DNA of 64,000 nt, from the NCBI RefSeq assembly GCF_023674465.1, contig NZ_CP098400.1:2446801-2510800 (forward strand), written 5' to 3'. Shown piece after piece: positions 36,826-44,152 of this stretch. The notes under the pieces are model-generated. The model did not search any database, was not told the origin of the DNA, and saw nothing but the letters and a program-made list of their open reading frames with translations. The translations under genes and the position numbers were made by a program. How positions within the stretch are numbered: position 1 is the first letter of the stretch; each line of letters starts with the position of its first letter. The DNA comes from Xiashengella succiniciproducens. Lineage in GTDB: Bacteria > Bacteroidota > Bacteroidia > Bacteroidales > Marinilabiliaceae.

Positions 36826-37635
36826 TTAATTTGATACCGGAAGCCTATCCTCAACTCCCAAACTCTTAAGCCTACTGACTGTCTCCATACATGTAGGATC
36901 GATAGTGAATGGTACCAGAGCTGCATAGCCATGGTCCAGAGTCCACTCATCAGTATCCTCAGCGTCCGTATCAAGATTGACATAGCTACCTGTCATCCAG
37001 TAATACGGCTTACCTGTACCTGGTTCATAACGCTTCTCAAATCCTTCAATCCAGTTACCCTTAGCCTGACGACATACCCTCAAACCTTTAATTTCTCCCT
37101 TGGGCATATTTACATTGTAACATACCCCCTCAGCCATTCCATGTTCAAGCACAAGTTCAAAGACCTGACGGACATAGTTTACAGCATGCGAAAAATCAGC
37201 ATCAGCGCTATGGTCAAGTAAAGAAAAAGCTATTGATGGGATTGCATTGAACGTGCCTTCCTTTGCACCTGCAACAGTGCCTGAATAGTGCATACTTATC
37301 GAACTGTTCGTTCCGTGATTGATTCCTGAAACAAGGTAATCGGGCTTATCTCCCAATACCTCATGCAGAGCCAGTTTGACACAATCAGAAGGAGTCCCGC
37401 TGGATTTGAATATTGTAAGTCCCTCTTCCTCGAGAACCTTGGTCAGGTATAGCGGACGGGTTACCGTAATAGCATGCGACATACCCGACATTCCACTATC
37501 AGGTGCAATCACTACCACATCTCCGAAGGGCCGTACCGCCTCAACAAGAGCCTTTAATCCTTTTGCCTGCACTCCGTCATCATTTGTCACCAGGATCAGT
37601 GGCCTGTGGTCCTTCTTAATCTTTTCCATATTCAT
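36826..37635 (-). CDS. surE: 5'/3'-nucleotidase SurE
   Basis: 269 residues. The N-terminal LILVTNDDGVQAKGLKALV carries the metal-binding Asp pair, followed by VVIAPDSGMSGMSHAITV and LVSGINHGTNSSISMHYSGT, all SurE signatures. It is a metal-dependent phosphatase that dephosphorylates nucleotides and polyphosphate. It starts the operon with the small membrane protein, lpxB and gldFG. A second possible start two codons later (MEKIKK) is minor. Confidence 0.96.
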   Translation of the reverse strand: MNMEKIKKDHRPLILVTNDDGVQAKGLKALVEAVRPFGDVVVIAPDSGMSGMSHAITVTRPLYLTKVLEEEGLTIFKSSGTPSDCVKLALHEVLGDKPDYLVSGINHGTNSSISMHYSGTVAGAKEGTFNAIPSIAFSLLDHSADADFSHAVNYVRQVFELVLEHGMAEGVCYNVNMPKGEIKGLRVCRQAKGNWIEGFEKRYEPGTGKPYYWMTGSYVNLDTDAEDTDEWTLDHGYAALVPFTIDPTCMETVSRLKSLGVEDRLPVSN

Positions 37636-37648
37636 AATATTCAGTTAT

Positions 37649-37679
37649 CAAAGATAAGGATTAACAGTCAAACAGCAAT
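37649..37679 (-). promoter_or_regulatory. Promoter of the surE operon
   Basis: TATCTTTG (37656-37649) fits TAnnTTTG, with ATTG (37679-37676) 19 bp upstream as -33 element. It lies 14 bp before the surE start and drives surE through gldG. Confidence 0.6.
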
Positions 37680-37744
37680 AAGGAATGACCGCGTGAACGT
37701 TCAAATAAAATGCCCAAAATTGGCTTGCTTCAACCCAAAATCAC

Positions 37745-37752
37745 TATTTTTG
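37745..37752 (+). promoter_or_regulatory. Candidate -7 element of pheT
   Basis: TATTTTTG matches TAnnTTTG exactly, 34 bp upstream of the pheT ATG. A TTG-rich stretch lies about 20 bp further upstream. Confidence 0.55.
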
Positions 37753-37786
37753 CCTGACTCAATCATTTTCAACAAAATCACAAGGC

Positions 37787-40240
37787 ATGAACATTTCTTA
37801 TAAGTGGTTAAAGGAATACATAGACACTGACAAAACACCCGAACAAATAGCAGCGATTCTGACCTCACTCGGCCTTGAAGTAGGCAGCATTGAAGAAATC
37901 GAAACCATCAAGGGCGGCCTTAAAGGTGTGCTTGTTGGCGAGGTACTTACCTGCCAGAAACACCCCAACGCCGATAAGCTAAGTGTGACCACCGTTAACG
38001 TTGGGGGTAGTGAACCTCTGCATGTGGTTTGCGGTGCTCCCAATGTGGCTGCAGGTCAGAAAGTACTGGTTGCCACCGTAGGCACCAAATTATACAACGG
38101 TGACGAAGCCTTTGAAATCAAGAAGGCTAAGATTCGTGGCGAACTATCTGAAGGGATGATTTGTGCTGAGGATGAGCTTGGAGTGGGTACCGACCATAGC
38201 GGAATCATGGTACTTCCCGCAGGCACACCGGTAGGTATGCCTGCTGCCGAGTATTTCAATATTGAAAATGATGTTGTCTTTGAAGTTGATTTAACGCCAA
38301 ACCGTATAGACGCGGCTTCACACCTTGGTGTGGCTCGGGACCTTGCTGCTCACTTTGCGGCACAAAACAAAGACGCCGGCCTGAGATGGCCTTCTGTCGA
38401 TGCATTTAAAATTGACAACAACAGCTATCCTGTCAAGGTTACTATTGAGAGAAGCGAAGCTTGTGCACGTTACTCAGGTGTTACAATCAGTGGTGTTACT
38501 GTTAAGGAATCACCCGACTGGCTCAAGAACAAGTTGAGGACTATTGGTATGACTCCCATCAACAACGTGGTGGACATAACCAACTTTGTGCTTCATGAGT
38601 GCGGCCAACCTCTACATGCGTTTGACGGAGATAAGGTAACAGGCAATCATGTGATAGTAAAGACTCTGCCTGCAGGCTCAAAATTTATCACCCTCGATGA
38701 AAAAGAAAGGGAACTGCATGCAGACGACCTTATGATCTGCAATGAAGTAGAAGGTATGTGTATCGCAGGTGTGTTTGGTGGAGTAAAGAGTGGTGTAAGT
38801 GCGACTACCACCAGGATCTTCCTTGAAAGTGCCTGCTTCAACCCGACATTTATCAGAAAGACATCCAGACGACATAACCTGTTTACAGATGCCTCCTTCA
38901 GGTTTGAAAGAGGAAGCGACCCCGAAATGACTATCTATGCACTTAAGAGGGCAGCCTTGCTGATCAAGGAAGTTGCAGGAGGTGTAATTTCAAGTGATAT
39001 TATCGATGTTTATCCTACTCCAGCCAAAGGTAGTGAGGTTGAACTAAGCTGGGCGAACCTCAAAAGACTTGTTGGTAAGACTCTTGAAGCTTCACTTGTT
39101 AAGACCATATTGAAGGCACTTGATATAAAGGTGGTTGAAGAGACAGCTGTCGGACTAAAGCTTTTGACACCTCCATATCGTGTGGATGTACTAAGGGAAG
39201 CCGATGTTATAGAAGAAATATTACGTGTATATGGTTACAATAATGTTGAAATACCTGCAATTCAACAATCGGCAATTGTAACAACTCCAAAGCCAGATCA
39301 CCACAGGATCAGAAATCTGATAGCTGAGCAATTGCTTGGTGCGGGCTTTACCGAAATAATGAGCAATTCACTGACTAAGGCTGCTTATTACAGCAATTCT
39401 CAGACTTTCAAAGCTGAAAATACTGTAATTCTAAACAATCCTTTGAGCAGTGATCTCAATGGCTTGAGGCAGACTCTTATCTTCGGTGGGCTTGAAACCA
39501 TAGAAAGAAACCGCAACAGACAGCATCCCGACCTTAAACTATTTGAGTTGGGCAACTGCTACTATTATAATACAGAAGGAGACAAAGGAAAGCAAAGCAG
39601 CTATAAGGAAGAACTTAAGCTGACTCTGTTTATAACCGGAGCCAGGGTACCGCAAAATTGGAACAGCCCAAGACAGGAAGTAAGTTTTGCAGATATAAAG
39701 AGATATGCTGAGAATGTACTACTACGCATGGGACTTTCTGAAACAGACTGGAAAACAGAAGGTATTACACCAGACCTGCTAAGTGACGGTCTTAACTATA
39801 GCCTTGCTGGTAAACAACTGATGACCGTAGGTATGGTATCACACAACCTGCTCAGGAGTTTCGACATCGACGACGAAGTATTCGTTGCCGAAATCATTTG
39901 GGACCAGCTTGTATCATGCACGGCCAAACACAAGGTTCTATACAAGGAACTCTCACGCTTCCCCGAAGTTAAGCGCGACCTTGCCCTATTGCTGGATGAG
40001 CATGTCAAATATGCCGAGATCGAAGCTGTAGCCTTGAAAACTGAAAAGAAGTATTTGAAGAACATTACTCTATTTGACGTTTATCAGGGTGATAATATTG
40101 AAAAAGGCAAGAAATCCTACGCTGTAAGCTTTGTCTTGGAAGATACCGAAAAGACACTTACTGACGGACAGATAGCAAATATTATGGGCAGACTTACCGC
40201 TGCTTTCGAAAAGGAACTGGGAGCCAAACTTAGAGGATAA
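37787..40240 (+). CDS. pheT: Phenylalanyl-tRNA synthetase beta subunit
   Basis: 817 residues, the usual length. Domains in order: N-terminal MNISYKWLKEYID; an EMAP/OB tRNA-binding domain (about 40-150, GEVLTCQKHPNADKLSVTTV); B3/4 (about 215-390); B5 with the core motif (about 410-475); the catalytic-like domain; and the C-terminal ferredoxin-like anticodon-binding domain (about 720-815, FPEVKRDLALLLDEHVKYAE). It pairs with PheS to charge tRNA-Phe. PheS is not in the window. The mRNA has a clear terminator. Confidence 0.98.
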   Translation: MNISYKWLKEYIDTDKTPEQIAAILTSLGLEVGSIEEIETIKGGLKGVLVGEVLTCQKHPNADKLSVTTVNVGGSEPLHVVCGAPNVAAGQKVLVATVGTKLYNGDEAFEIKKAKIRGELSEGMICAEDELGVGTDHSGIMVLPAGTPVGMPAAEYFNIENDVVFEVDLTPNRIDAASHLGVARDLAAHFAAQNKDAGLRWPSVDAFKIDNNSYPVKVTIERSEACARYSGVTISGVTVKESPDWLKNKLRTIGMTPINNVVDITNFVLHECGQPLHAFDGDKVTGNHVIVKTLPAGSKFITLDEKERELHADDLMICNEVEGMCIAGVFGGVKSGVSATTTRIFLESACFNPTFIRKTSRRHNLFTDASFRFERGSDPEMTIYALKRAALLIKEVAGGVISSDIIDVYPTPAKGSEVELSWANLKRLVGKTLEASLVKTILKALDIKVVEETAVGLKLLTPPYRVDVLREADVIEEILRVYGYNNVEIPAIQQSAIVTTPKPDHHRIRNLIAEQLLGAGFTEIMSNSLTKAAYYSNSQTFKAENTVILNNPLSSDLNGLRQTLIFGGLETIERNRNRQHPDLKLFELGNCYYYNTEGDKGKQSSYKEELKLTLFITGARVPQNWNSPRQEVSFADIKRYAENVLLRMGLSETDWKTEGITPDLLSDGLNYSLAGKQLMTVGMVSHNLLRSFDIDDEVFVAEIIWDQLVSCTAKHKVLYKELSRFPEVKRDLALLLDEHVKYAEIEAVALKTEKKYLKNITLFDVYQGDNIEKGKKSYAVSFVLEDTEKTLTDGQIANIMGRLTAAFEKELGAKLRG

Positions 40241-40261
40241 GCAACCATAGATTATAGAAAA

Positions 40262-40294
40262 CAGCCCCGGAATTAGTTCCGGGGCTGCTTTTTT
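40262..40294 (+). terminator. Terminator of pheT
   Basis: CAGCCCCGGAA and its complement form an 11-bp GC-rich stem around the loop TTAG, followed by CTTTTTT. A strong rho-independent terminator 22 bp after the pheT stop. Confidence 0.92.
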
Positions 40295-40311
40295 GTACCT
40301 GAATTTACAGA

Positions 40312-40513
40312 TAAAAAGAAACGGGATCATCTCGTTTGATGAATCCCGCTTCTAACCTTAACCCTAACCCAAAATTATGAAAAACCTATTTATATATTTA
40401 GAACATATAAAAACCAACTTTGTTTAATCAAGTACTAAAAAAAATTTTGTGCTCTTTTATGTCAAAAGTATTATACAAAAATCTGTCACTAAAACACTAT
40501 CGTTCATCAATTG
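40312..40513 (-). ncRNA. Candidate minus-strand small RNA (about 200 nt) with promoter and terminator
   Basis: On the minus strand a promoter (GTTG, 19-bp spacer, TATATTTG) at 40550-40520 predicts a start near 40513. Near the other end a hairpin (CGGGAT/ATCCCG with inner CATC/GATG) is followed by TTTCTTTTTATC, a U tract. The RNA would also carry a TTAGGGTTAAGG-type repeat (about 40351-40370). No minus-strand protein frame fits the interval. The size would suit a regulatory RNA, but I do not recognise an Rfam family, and the plus-strand reading of the same DNA (a gene-start-like ATGAAAAACC) is an alternative. Confidence 0.45.
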
Positions 40514-40519
40514 ACGATG

Positions 40520-40550
40520 CAAATATATCAAATATTTTTATCGTATCAAC
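40520..40550 (-). promoter_or_regulatory. Promoter of the candidate small RNA
   Basis: TATATTTG (40527-40520) matches TAnnTTTG exactly and GTTG (40550-40547) lies 19 bp upstream. It points into a region without a minus-strand gene before 40241. Confidence 0.5.
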
Positions 40551-40770
40551 TCGATTAACTTTATTTAACCATTTAACTATTGACTTTTATCTCAAAAAGA
40601 CTTCTGACCAACTTCTTCCGTTGAAGTATAAACAAACCTAATACTTCATACTGCGTTAAGCAAGTTTACCAAGACAATTAACAGCATGTTAACATTAAGG
40701 AGACTTTTGTTTTATTAAATAGCAAAGAATTATCCCGACAAACCATAGGTCAAAAGCCTGAAAATAAAAT

Positions 40771-40801
40771 TGCCGTTTCGCGCGCAGGGCGCGAAACGGC
40801 A
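40771..40801 (-). terminator. Terminator of the exbB-exbD-tonB operon
   Basis: A 13-bp perfect stem (TGCCGTTTCGCGC and complement, loop of 5) lies 27 bp past the tonB stop. On the minus strand it is followed by ATTTTATTTT. Confidence 0.85.
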
Positions 40802-40828
40802 ATAATTCTTAGTAAGTATGGGAAATTA

Positions 40829-41752
40829 TTATTTCAAATTGAAATGATAGGTAATACTTCCATGCTGCTCAGCAGCAGCTTCGGGTGCCTTGTTAAACTT
40901 AGCCTTAAAGGCAGCCCTTTCAGCGGCTCTCCATAGCTCCTTATTCTGAAAGGTAGAACCGTAAGGGGTTGCCTCTGCTCTTATAACATTACCGTTTTTG
41001 TCCACTGTAACATTCACTACAACTTTTCCCTGTTCCTCAATAGGATACTCTGGTCGGGGCCATTCTCCGTCAGCAGTACGTCCCTTAAGACTATGACTAT
41101 AATCAACCCCCTCACTTCCCTGTCCAGTTCCCGTCCTGTTAGTGACATTTGGATCGCCCGTAAGGGCACCCTGGGTACCGCTACCACCTGTATCACCTTC
41201 AGATTGAGAATTACTGCCCGAATTACTTAAGGCCCCGCTTACAGTATTACGTACAGCGGCAGCCTGCTGGGCCTGCTGCTCCCTTTTCTGCCTTTCAAGT
41301 TCTGCTATCCTTTGTCTTTCCAGCTCTTCCTGACGCTGACGCTCCTGCTCAGCCTTACGTTGTCTTTCTATTTCAGCCTGCCGTTGACGTTCCTGCTCAG
41401 CAATCCTCTTCTGCTCTTCCTGACGTGCCTTCTCCTGGGCAGATATAGCCGGAGCTTCCTCTGTGTTCTGAGTCAGGACCTGTTGACGTGCAGGTGTTGA
41501 TGCCGAAGGTGTTGGCGGGGGTGTTGAAGCCGGTTGAGAAGCAGGGGGAGTCGAAGTTTGAGCTGCAGGAGCAGATGAGGAAGGAGTAAATTGCCCCTGT
41601 CCGGTCGGTGAATCTCCAAGCGCAACCAATATACCTTCATCACCAGGATCCACACTACTGATGCTAATAAAAATCAGCGCCAGCAGCAGCAACAGGTGAA
41701 ACACTATAGTTCCAAACACCCCTAAACTCTTGTCACTTGGTCTTTCGTCCAT
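40829..41752 (-). CDS. TonB-family energy transducer
   Basis: 307 residues. N-terminal transmembrane helix (about 13-33, VFHLLLLLALIFISISS); Pro/Ser/Thr-rich linker (about 60-90); a Glu/Gln/Arg-rich coiled coil (about 100-165, repeated ERQRQ units); and a C-terminal TonB domain (about 225-305: RPEYPIEEQGKVVVNVTVDK and AAERAAFKAKFNKA). TonB proteins carry proton-motive force from ExbB/ExbD to outer-membrane receptors, and this one follows exbD by 3 nt. The coiled coil recalls TolA, so a Tol-like role is a minor alternative. Confidence 0.9.
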   Translation of the reverse strand: MDERPSDKSLGVFGTIVFHLLLLLALIFISISSVDPGDEGILVALGDSPTGQGQFTPSSSAPAAQTSTPPASQPASTPPPTPSASTPARQQVLTQNTEEAPAISAQEKARQEEQKRIAEQERQRQAEIERQRKAEQERQRQEELERQRIAELERQKREQQAQQAAAVRNTVSGALSNSGSNSQSEGDTGGSGTQGALTGDPNVTNRTGTGQGSEGVDYSHSLKGRTADGEWPRPEYPIEEQGKVVVNVTVDKNGNVIRAEATPYGSTFQNKELWRAAERAAFKAKFNKAPEAAAEQHGSITYHFNLK

Positions 41753-41755
41753 ATG

Positions 41756-42148
41756 CTATCTTGCTCTGGTAGCCAGAATCACTTTATAATCGTTGTTCTT
41801 GGCTATGTTCATAACCTTTACCACTTCTTTCATCGGCACATTCTCATCGACATGAAGAGATATATACGGTTCCTGCTGATCTCCAATCCTGTTTCGTAAC
41901 GTTGCCTCAAGCTGGTCAAAGCCCACCCTCTTGTTTTCGACATAATACCTCAAATCTGAAGTTATCGAAACACTTGTAATCGCCTTAACCGTGGTCTGCT
42001 GATTACTTTGTGGCAGATTCAGCTTGATGGCATTGGGACTTACAAGGGTTGATGTTATCATGAAAAAGATAAGCAACAGGAACACTATGTCGGTCATAGA
42101 CGACATACTGAAAGTCGGGTTAACTGTATTTCTTCGTTTTAATCCCAT
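41756..42148 (-). CDS. exbD: ExbD/TolR-family biopolymer transport protein
   Basis: 130 residues. One transmembrane helix (about 20-38) carries the essential Asp in SMTDIVFLLLIFFMITS, followed by a periplasmic domain ending VKVMNIAKNNDYKVILATRA. It works with ExbB as the proton channel that energises TonB. The gene lies between exbB (11-nt gap) and tonB (3-nt gap). Confidence 0.94.
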   Translation of the reverse strand: MGLKRRNTVNPTFSMSSMTDIVFLLLIFFMITSTLVSPNAIKLNLPQSNQQTTVKAITSVSITSDLRYYVENKRVGFDQLEATLRNRIGDQQEPYISLHVDENVPMKEVVKVMNIAKNNDYKVILATRAR

Positions 42149-42159
42149 TACTCTATCCT

Positions 42160-42861
42160 TTAATTTGCAGGTTCATACAACAAATCCATAAATTCAATGC
42201 TCTGTGCTTCCATTGTAAACACAACTTTCTGAATCTTTGAAACAAGGATGTTGTATGCGAAATAGGCTATAATACCTACTATCAAACCTCCAACTGTTGT
42301 TACAAGAGCAGTATAGATACCGCCAGCAAGTTGAGATATAACTATGTTGGCTCCTGAATTAGCCATTTCCCAGAACGAAATTACCATACCAATTACTGTA
42401 CCAAGGAAACCAAGCATAGGAGCTCCACCGGCTATGGAGGCCAGAGTTGAAAGACCCTTTTCAAGTGATGCAACCTCAAGGTTGCCCACATTCTCAATAG
42501 CTGCATTGATATCACTAAGAGGACGACCAATACGTGTAATACCTTTCTCAATCATACGTGCTATGGGGTGATTGCTCGAACGGCACAATGCAAGTGCAGA
42601 ATCTATCTTTCCGTCATGTATATAATCCCTGATCCTGTTCATAAAGGTGGTATCGATATTCGATGCCCTTCTGAGCACCATAAAACGCTCAATAAAAATG
42701 TATATTGCAATTATTGACATAAGCAGCAAAGGATACATAATCCAGCCACCCATCATACCAAGCTCTATCAGGTCTATGCTTTGGGTTACAACTTCTTCTC
42801 CTTCACCCTCTAGGCCTGCTGCAACCTGTCCGGCTGCCTGTATCATCAAAAAAGGATTCAT
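42160..42861 (-). CDS. exbB: MotA/TolQ/ExbB-family proton channel protein
   Basis: 233 residues with three transmembrane helices (about 33-55, 140-165 and 180-205). Conserved segments are GAPMLGFLGTVIGMVISFWE and GIYTALVTTVGGLIVGIIAY, the channel-forming helices of the ExbB family. It is the first gene of the exbB-exbD-tonB operon, which should power the TonB-dependent receptors of this window. A TolQ-like role cannot be excluded. Confidence 0.93.
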   Translation of the reverse strand: MNPFLMIQAAGQVAAGLEGEGEEVVTQSIDLIELGMMGGWIMYPLLLMSIIAIYIFIERFMVLRRASNIDTTFMNRIRDYIHDGKIDSALALCRSSNHPIARMIEKGITRIGRPLSDINAAIENVGNLEVASLEKGLSTLASIAGGAPMLGFLGTVIGMVISFWEMANSGANIVISQLAGGIYTALVTTVGGLIVGIIAYFAYNILVSKIQKVVFTMEAQSIEFMDLLYEPAN

Positions 42862-43020
42862 AGTTCGCTCTGTGTTTTGGTTATAACTTGTTTGTGCTAA
42901 ATTATTAAAAATGCCGAACGATTACGTTACAAGACAAATATTATTCCAAATGAAAGTATAACGTATAGTTCACCGCTAATATTATACCTAAGCCACCTGC
43001 CTATATACAGGCTTTGTATA

Positions 43021-43045
43021 ACCCTATGCCTGACGGGCATAGGGT
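43021..43045 (-). other. Hairpin overlapping the tsaD stop codon
   Basis: ACCCTATGCC pairs with GGCATAGGGT (10 bp, loop of 5). The stem includes the last tsaD codons and its TAG stop. It is followed on the minus strand by TATACAAAG, a weak U tract, so it could be a terminator built into the gene end. Confidence 0.5.
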
Positions 43046-44040
43046 GCTGCATCCTGAGAAGCAAATTCCCCTTTGAGAAACTTGTGATACCCTACCATTG
43101 CTATCATTGCGGCATTATCGGTAGTATAGGATAGTTTTGGAATATAAGTTTTCCACTTATACTTCCTACCTGCAGCCTGTACAGCTTCTCTCAATCCACT
43201 ATTTGCAGACACACCTCCTGCCAGAGAGATTTCTCTGATACCTCTATTCTTAGCAGCTTTAATAAGCTTATCCATCAGAACCTCAACAATGGTCCTTTGA
43301 AGCGAAGCGCATAGGTCCTCCTTGTGCTTATCAATAAAATCAGGATCTTCCTTTATCCTGTCACGCAGGAAATAAAGAAAGGAGGTTTTCAATCCGCTAA
43401 AACTGTAGTCAAACCCTTCTATTCGTGGTTTGCTAAATGCAAACGCCTTGCTGTCACCTTCCTGTGCCAGCTTATCAATAAGCGGTCCGCCCGGATAAGG
43501 CAGACCCATGATCTTGGCGCACTTGTCAAAGGCCTCACCTGCTGCATCATCAATTGTCTGACCAATAATCTCCATCTCAAGGGGACTGCGAACCTCTATA
43601 ATCTGACTGTTACCTCCCGATACCAGTAAGCACAAAAACGGAAAGGATGGAACATCCTTCCTTTCACCTGGCTCCTGAATAAAGGAAGCTAGCACATGGG
43701 CATGCAGGTGATCAGTTTCGATTAGTGGTAATCCAAGCGATAAGGCCATCCCCTTGGCAAAGGATGTACCAACTAACAGCGAACCCAAAAGCCCCGGACC
43801 TCGCGTAAATGCCACAGCATCCAGTTCACCGGGCCTCACCCCTGCATCCTTAAGAGCCTTGTCAACCACAGGAATGATATTCTGTTGATGAGCCCTCGAT
43901 GCCAGCTCCGGCACAACCCCTCCATACTCCTCATGAACCTTCTGCCCTGCTATCACATTGCTTAGTATGGTATCATTTTTGATGACAGCTGCAGAGGTAT
44001 CATCGCACGATGATTCTATTCCCAAAATAATTACTGACAT
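43024..44040 (-). CDS. tsaD: tRNA N6-adenosine threonylcarbamoyltransferase
   Basis: 338 residues with the Kae1/TsaD core: VIILGIESSCDDTSAAVI, the metal-binding H-x-x-x-H in ETDHLHAHVLASF, FDKCAKIMGLPYPGG and the late DNAAMIAMVG. It transfers the threonylcarbamoyl group to A37 of tRNAs that read ANN codons, with TsaB and TsaE, which are not in this window. It is divergent from the TamB-like gene. Confidence 0.97.
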   Translation of the reverse strand: MSVIILGIESSCDDTSAAVIKNDTILSNVIAGQKVHEEYGGVVPELASRAHQQNIIPVVDKALKDAGVRPGELDAVAFTRGPGLLGSLLVGTSFAKGMALSLGLPLIETDHLHAHVLASFIQEPGERKDVPSFPFLCLLVSGGNSQIIEVRSPLEMEIIGQTIDDAAGEAFDKCAKIMGLPYPGGPLIDKLAQEGDSKAFAFSKPRIEGFDYSFSGLKTSFLYFLRDRIKEDPDFIDKHKEDLCASLQRTIVEVLMDKLIKAAKNRGIREISLAGGVSANSGLREAVQAAGRKYKWKTYIPKLSYTTDNAAMIAMVGYHKFLKGEFASQDAAPYARQA

Positions 44041-44094
44041 AAGTTTGTTTTGACTTATACACTAAGTAAAAAGCCGATATTCGGTTAAGTTACT

Positions 44095-44102
44095 TATTTT
44101 TG
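44095..44102 (+). promoter_or_regulatory. Candidate -7 element of the tamB-like gene
   Basis: TATTTTTG matches TAnnTTTG exactly. Transcription would start near 44109, upstream of every possible start codon of the TamB-like protein. Confidence 0.5.
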
Positions 44103-44152
44103 TCCGGACAGCCGGTCCCGGACCTTGGTCGTTAAACGTTTAAACTGGCAAA

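Larger units (their letters stand above)
40241..40828. other. Gene-free region between pheT and tonB
   Basis: 588 bp. It contains the pheT terminator, a hairpin with a U tract on the minus strand (40312-40348), a TTG/TATATTTG promoter on the minus strand (40520-40550) and the tonB-operon terminator (40771-40801). Two terminators flank the middle, and a 17-codon plus-strand frame starts at 40377. See the small RNA entry. Confidence 0.6.

Noticed and set aside
40350-40370. Telomere-like TTAGGG pattern
   Set aside because: Only about three irregular units are present, so it is not a repeat array. It is noted as part of the possible small RNA.
40420-40641. 73-codon plus-strand frame between pheT and tonB
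   Set aside because: It lacks a good start, domain and conservation evidence, and the small RNA reading explains the region better.
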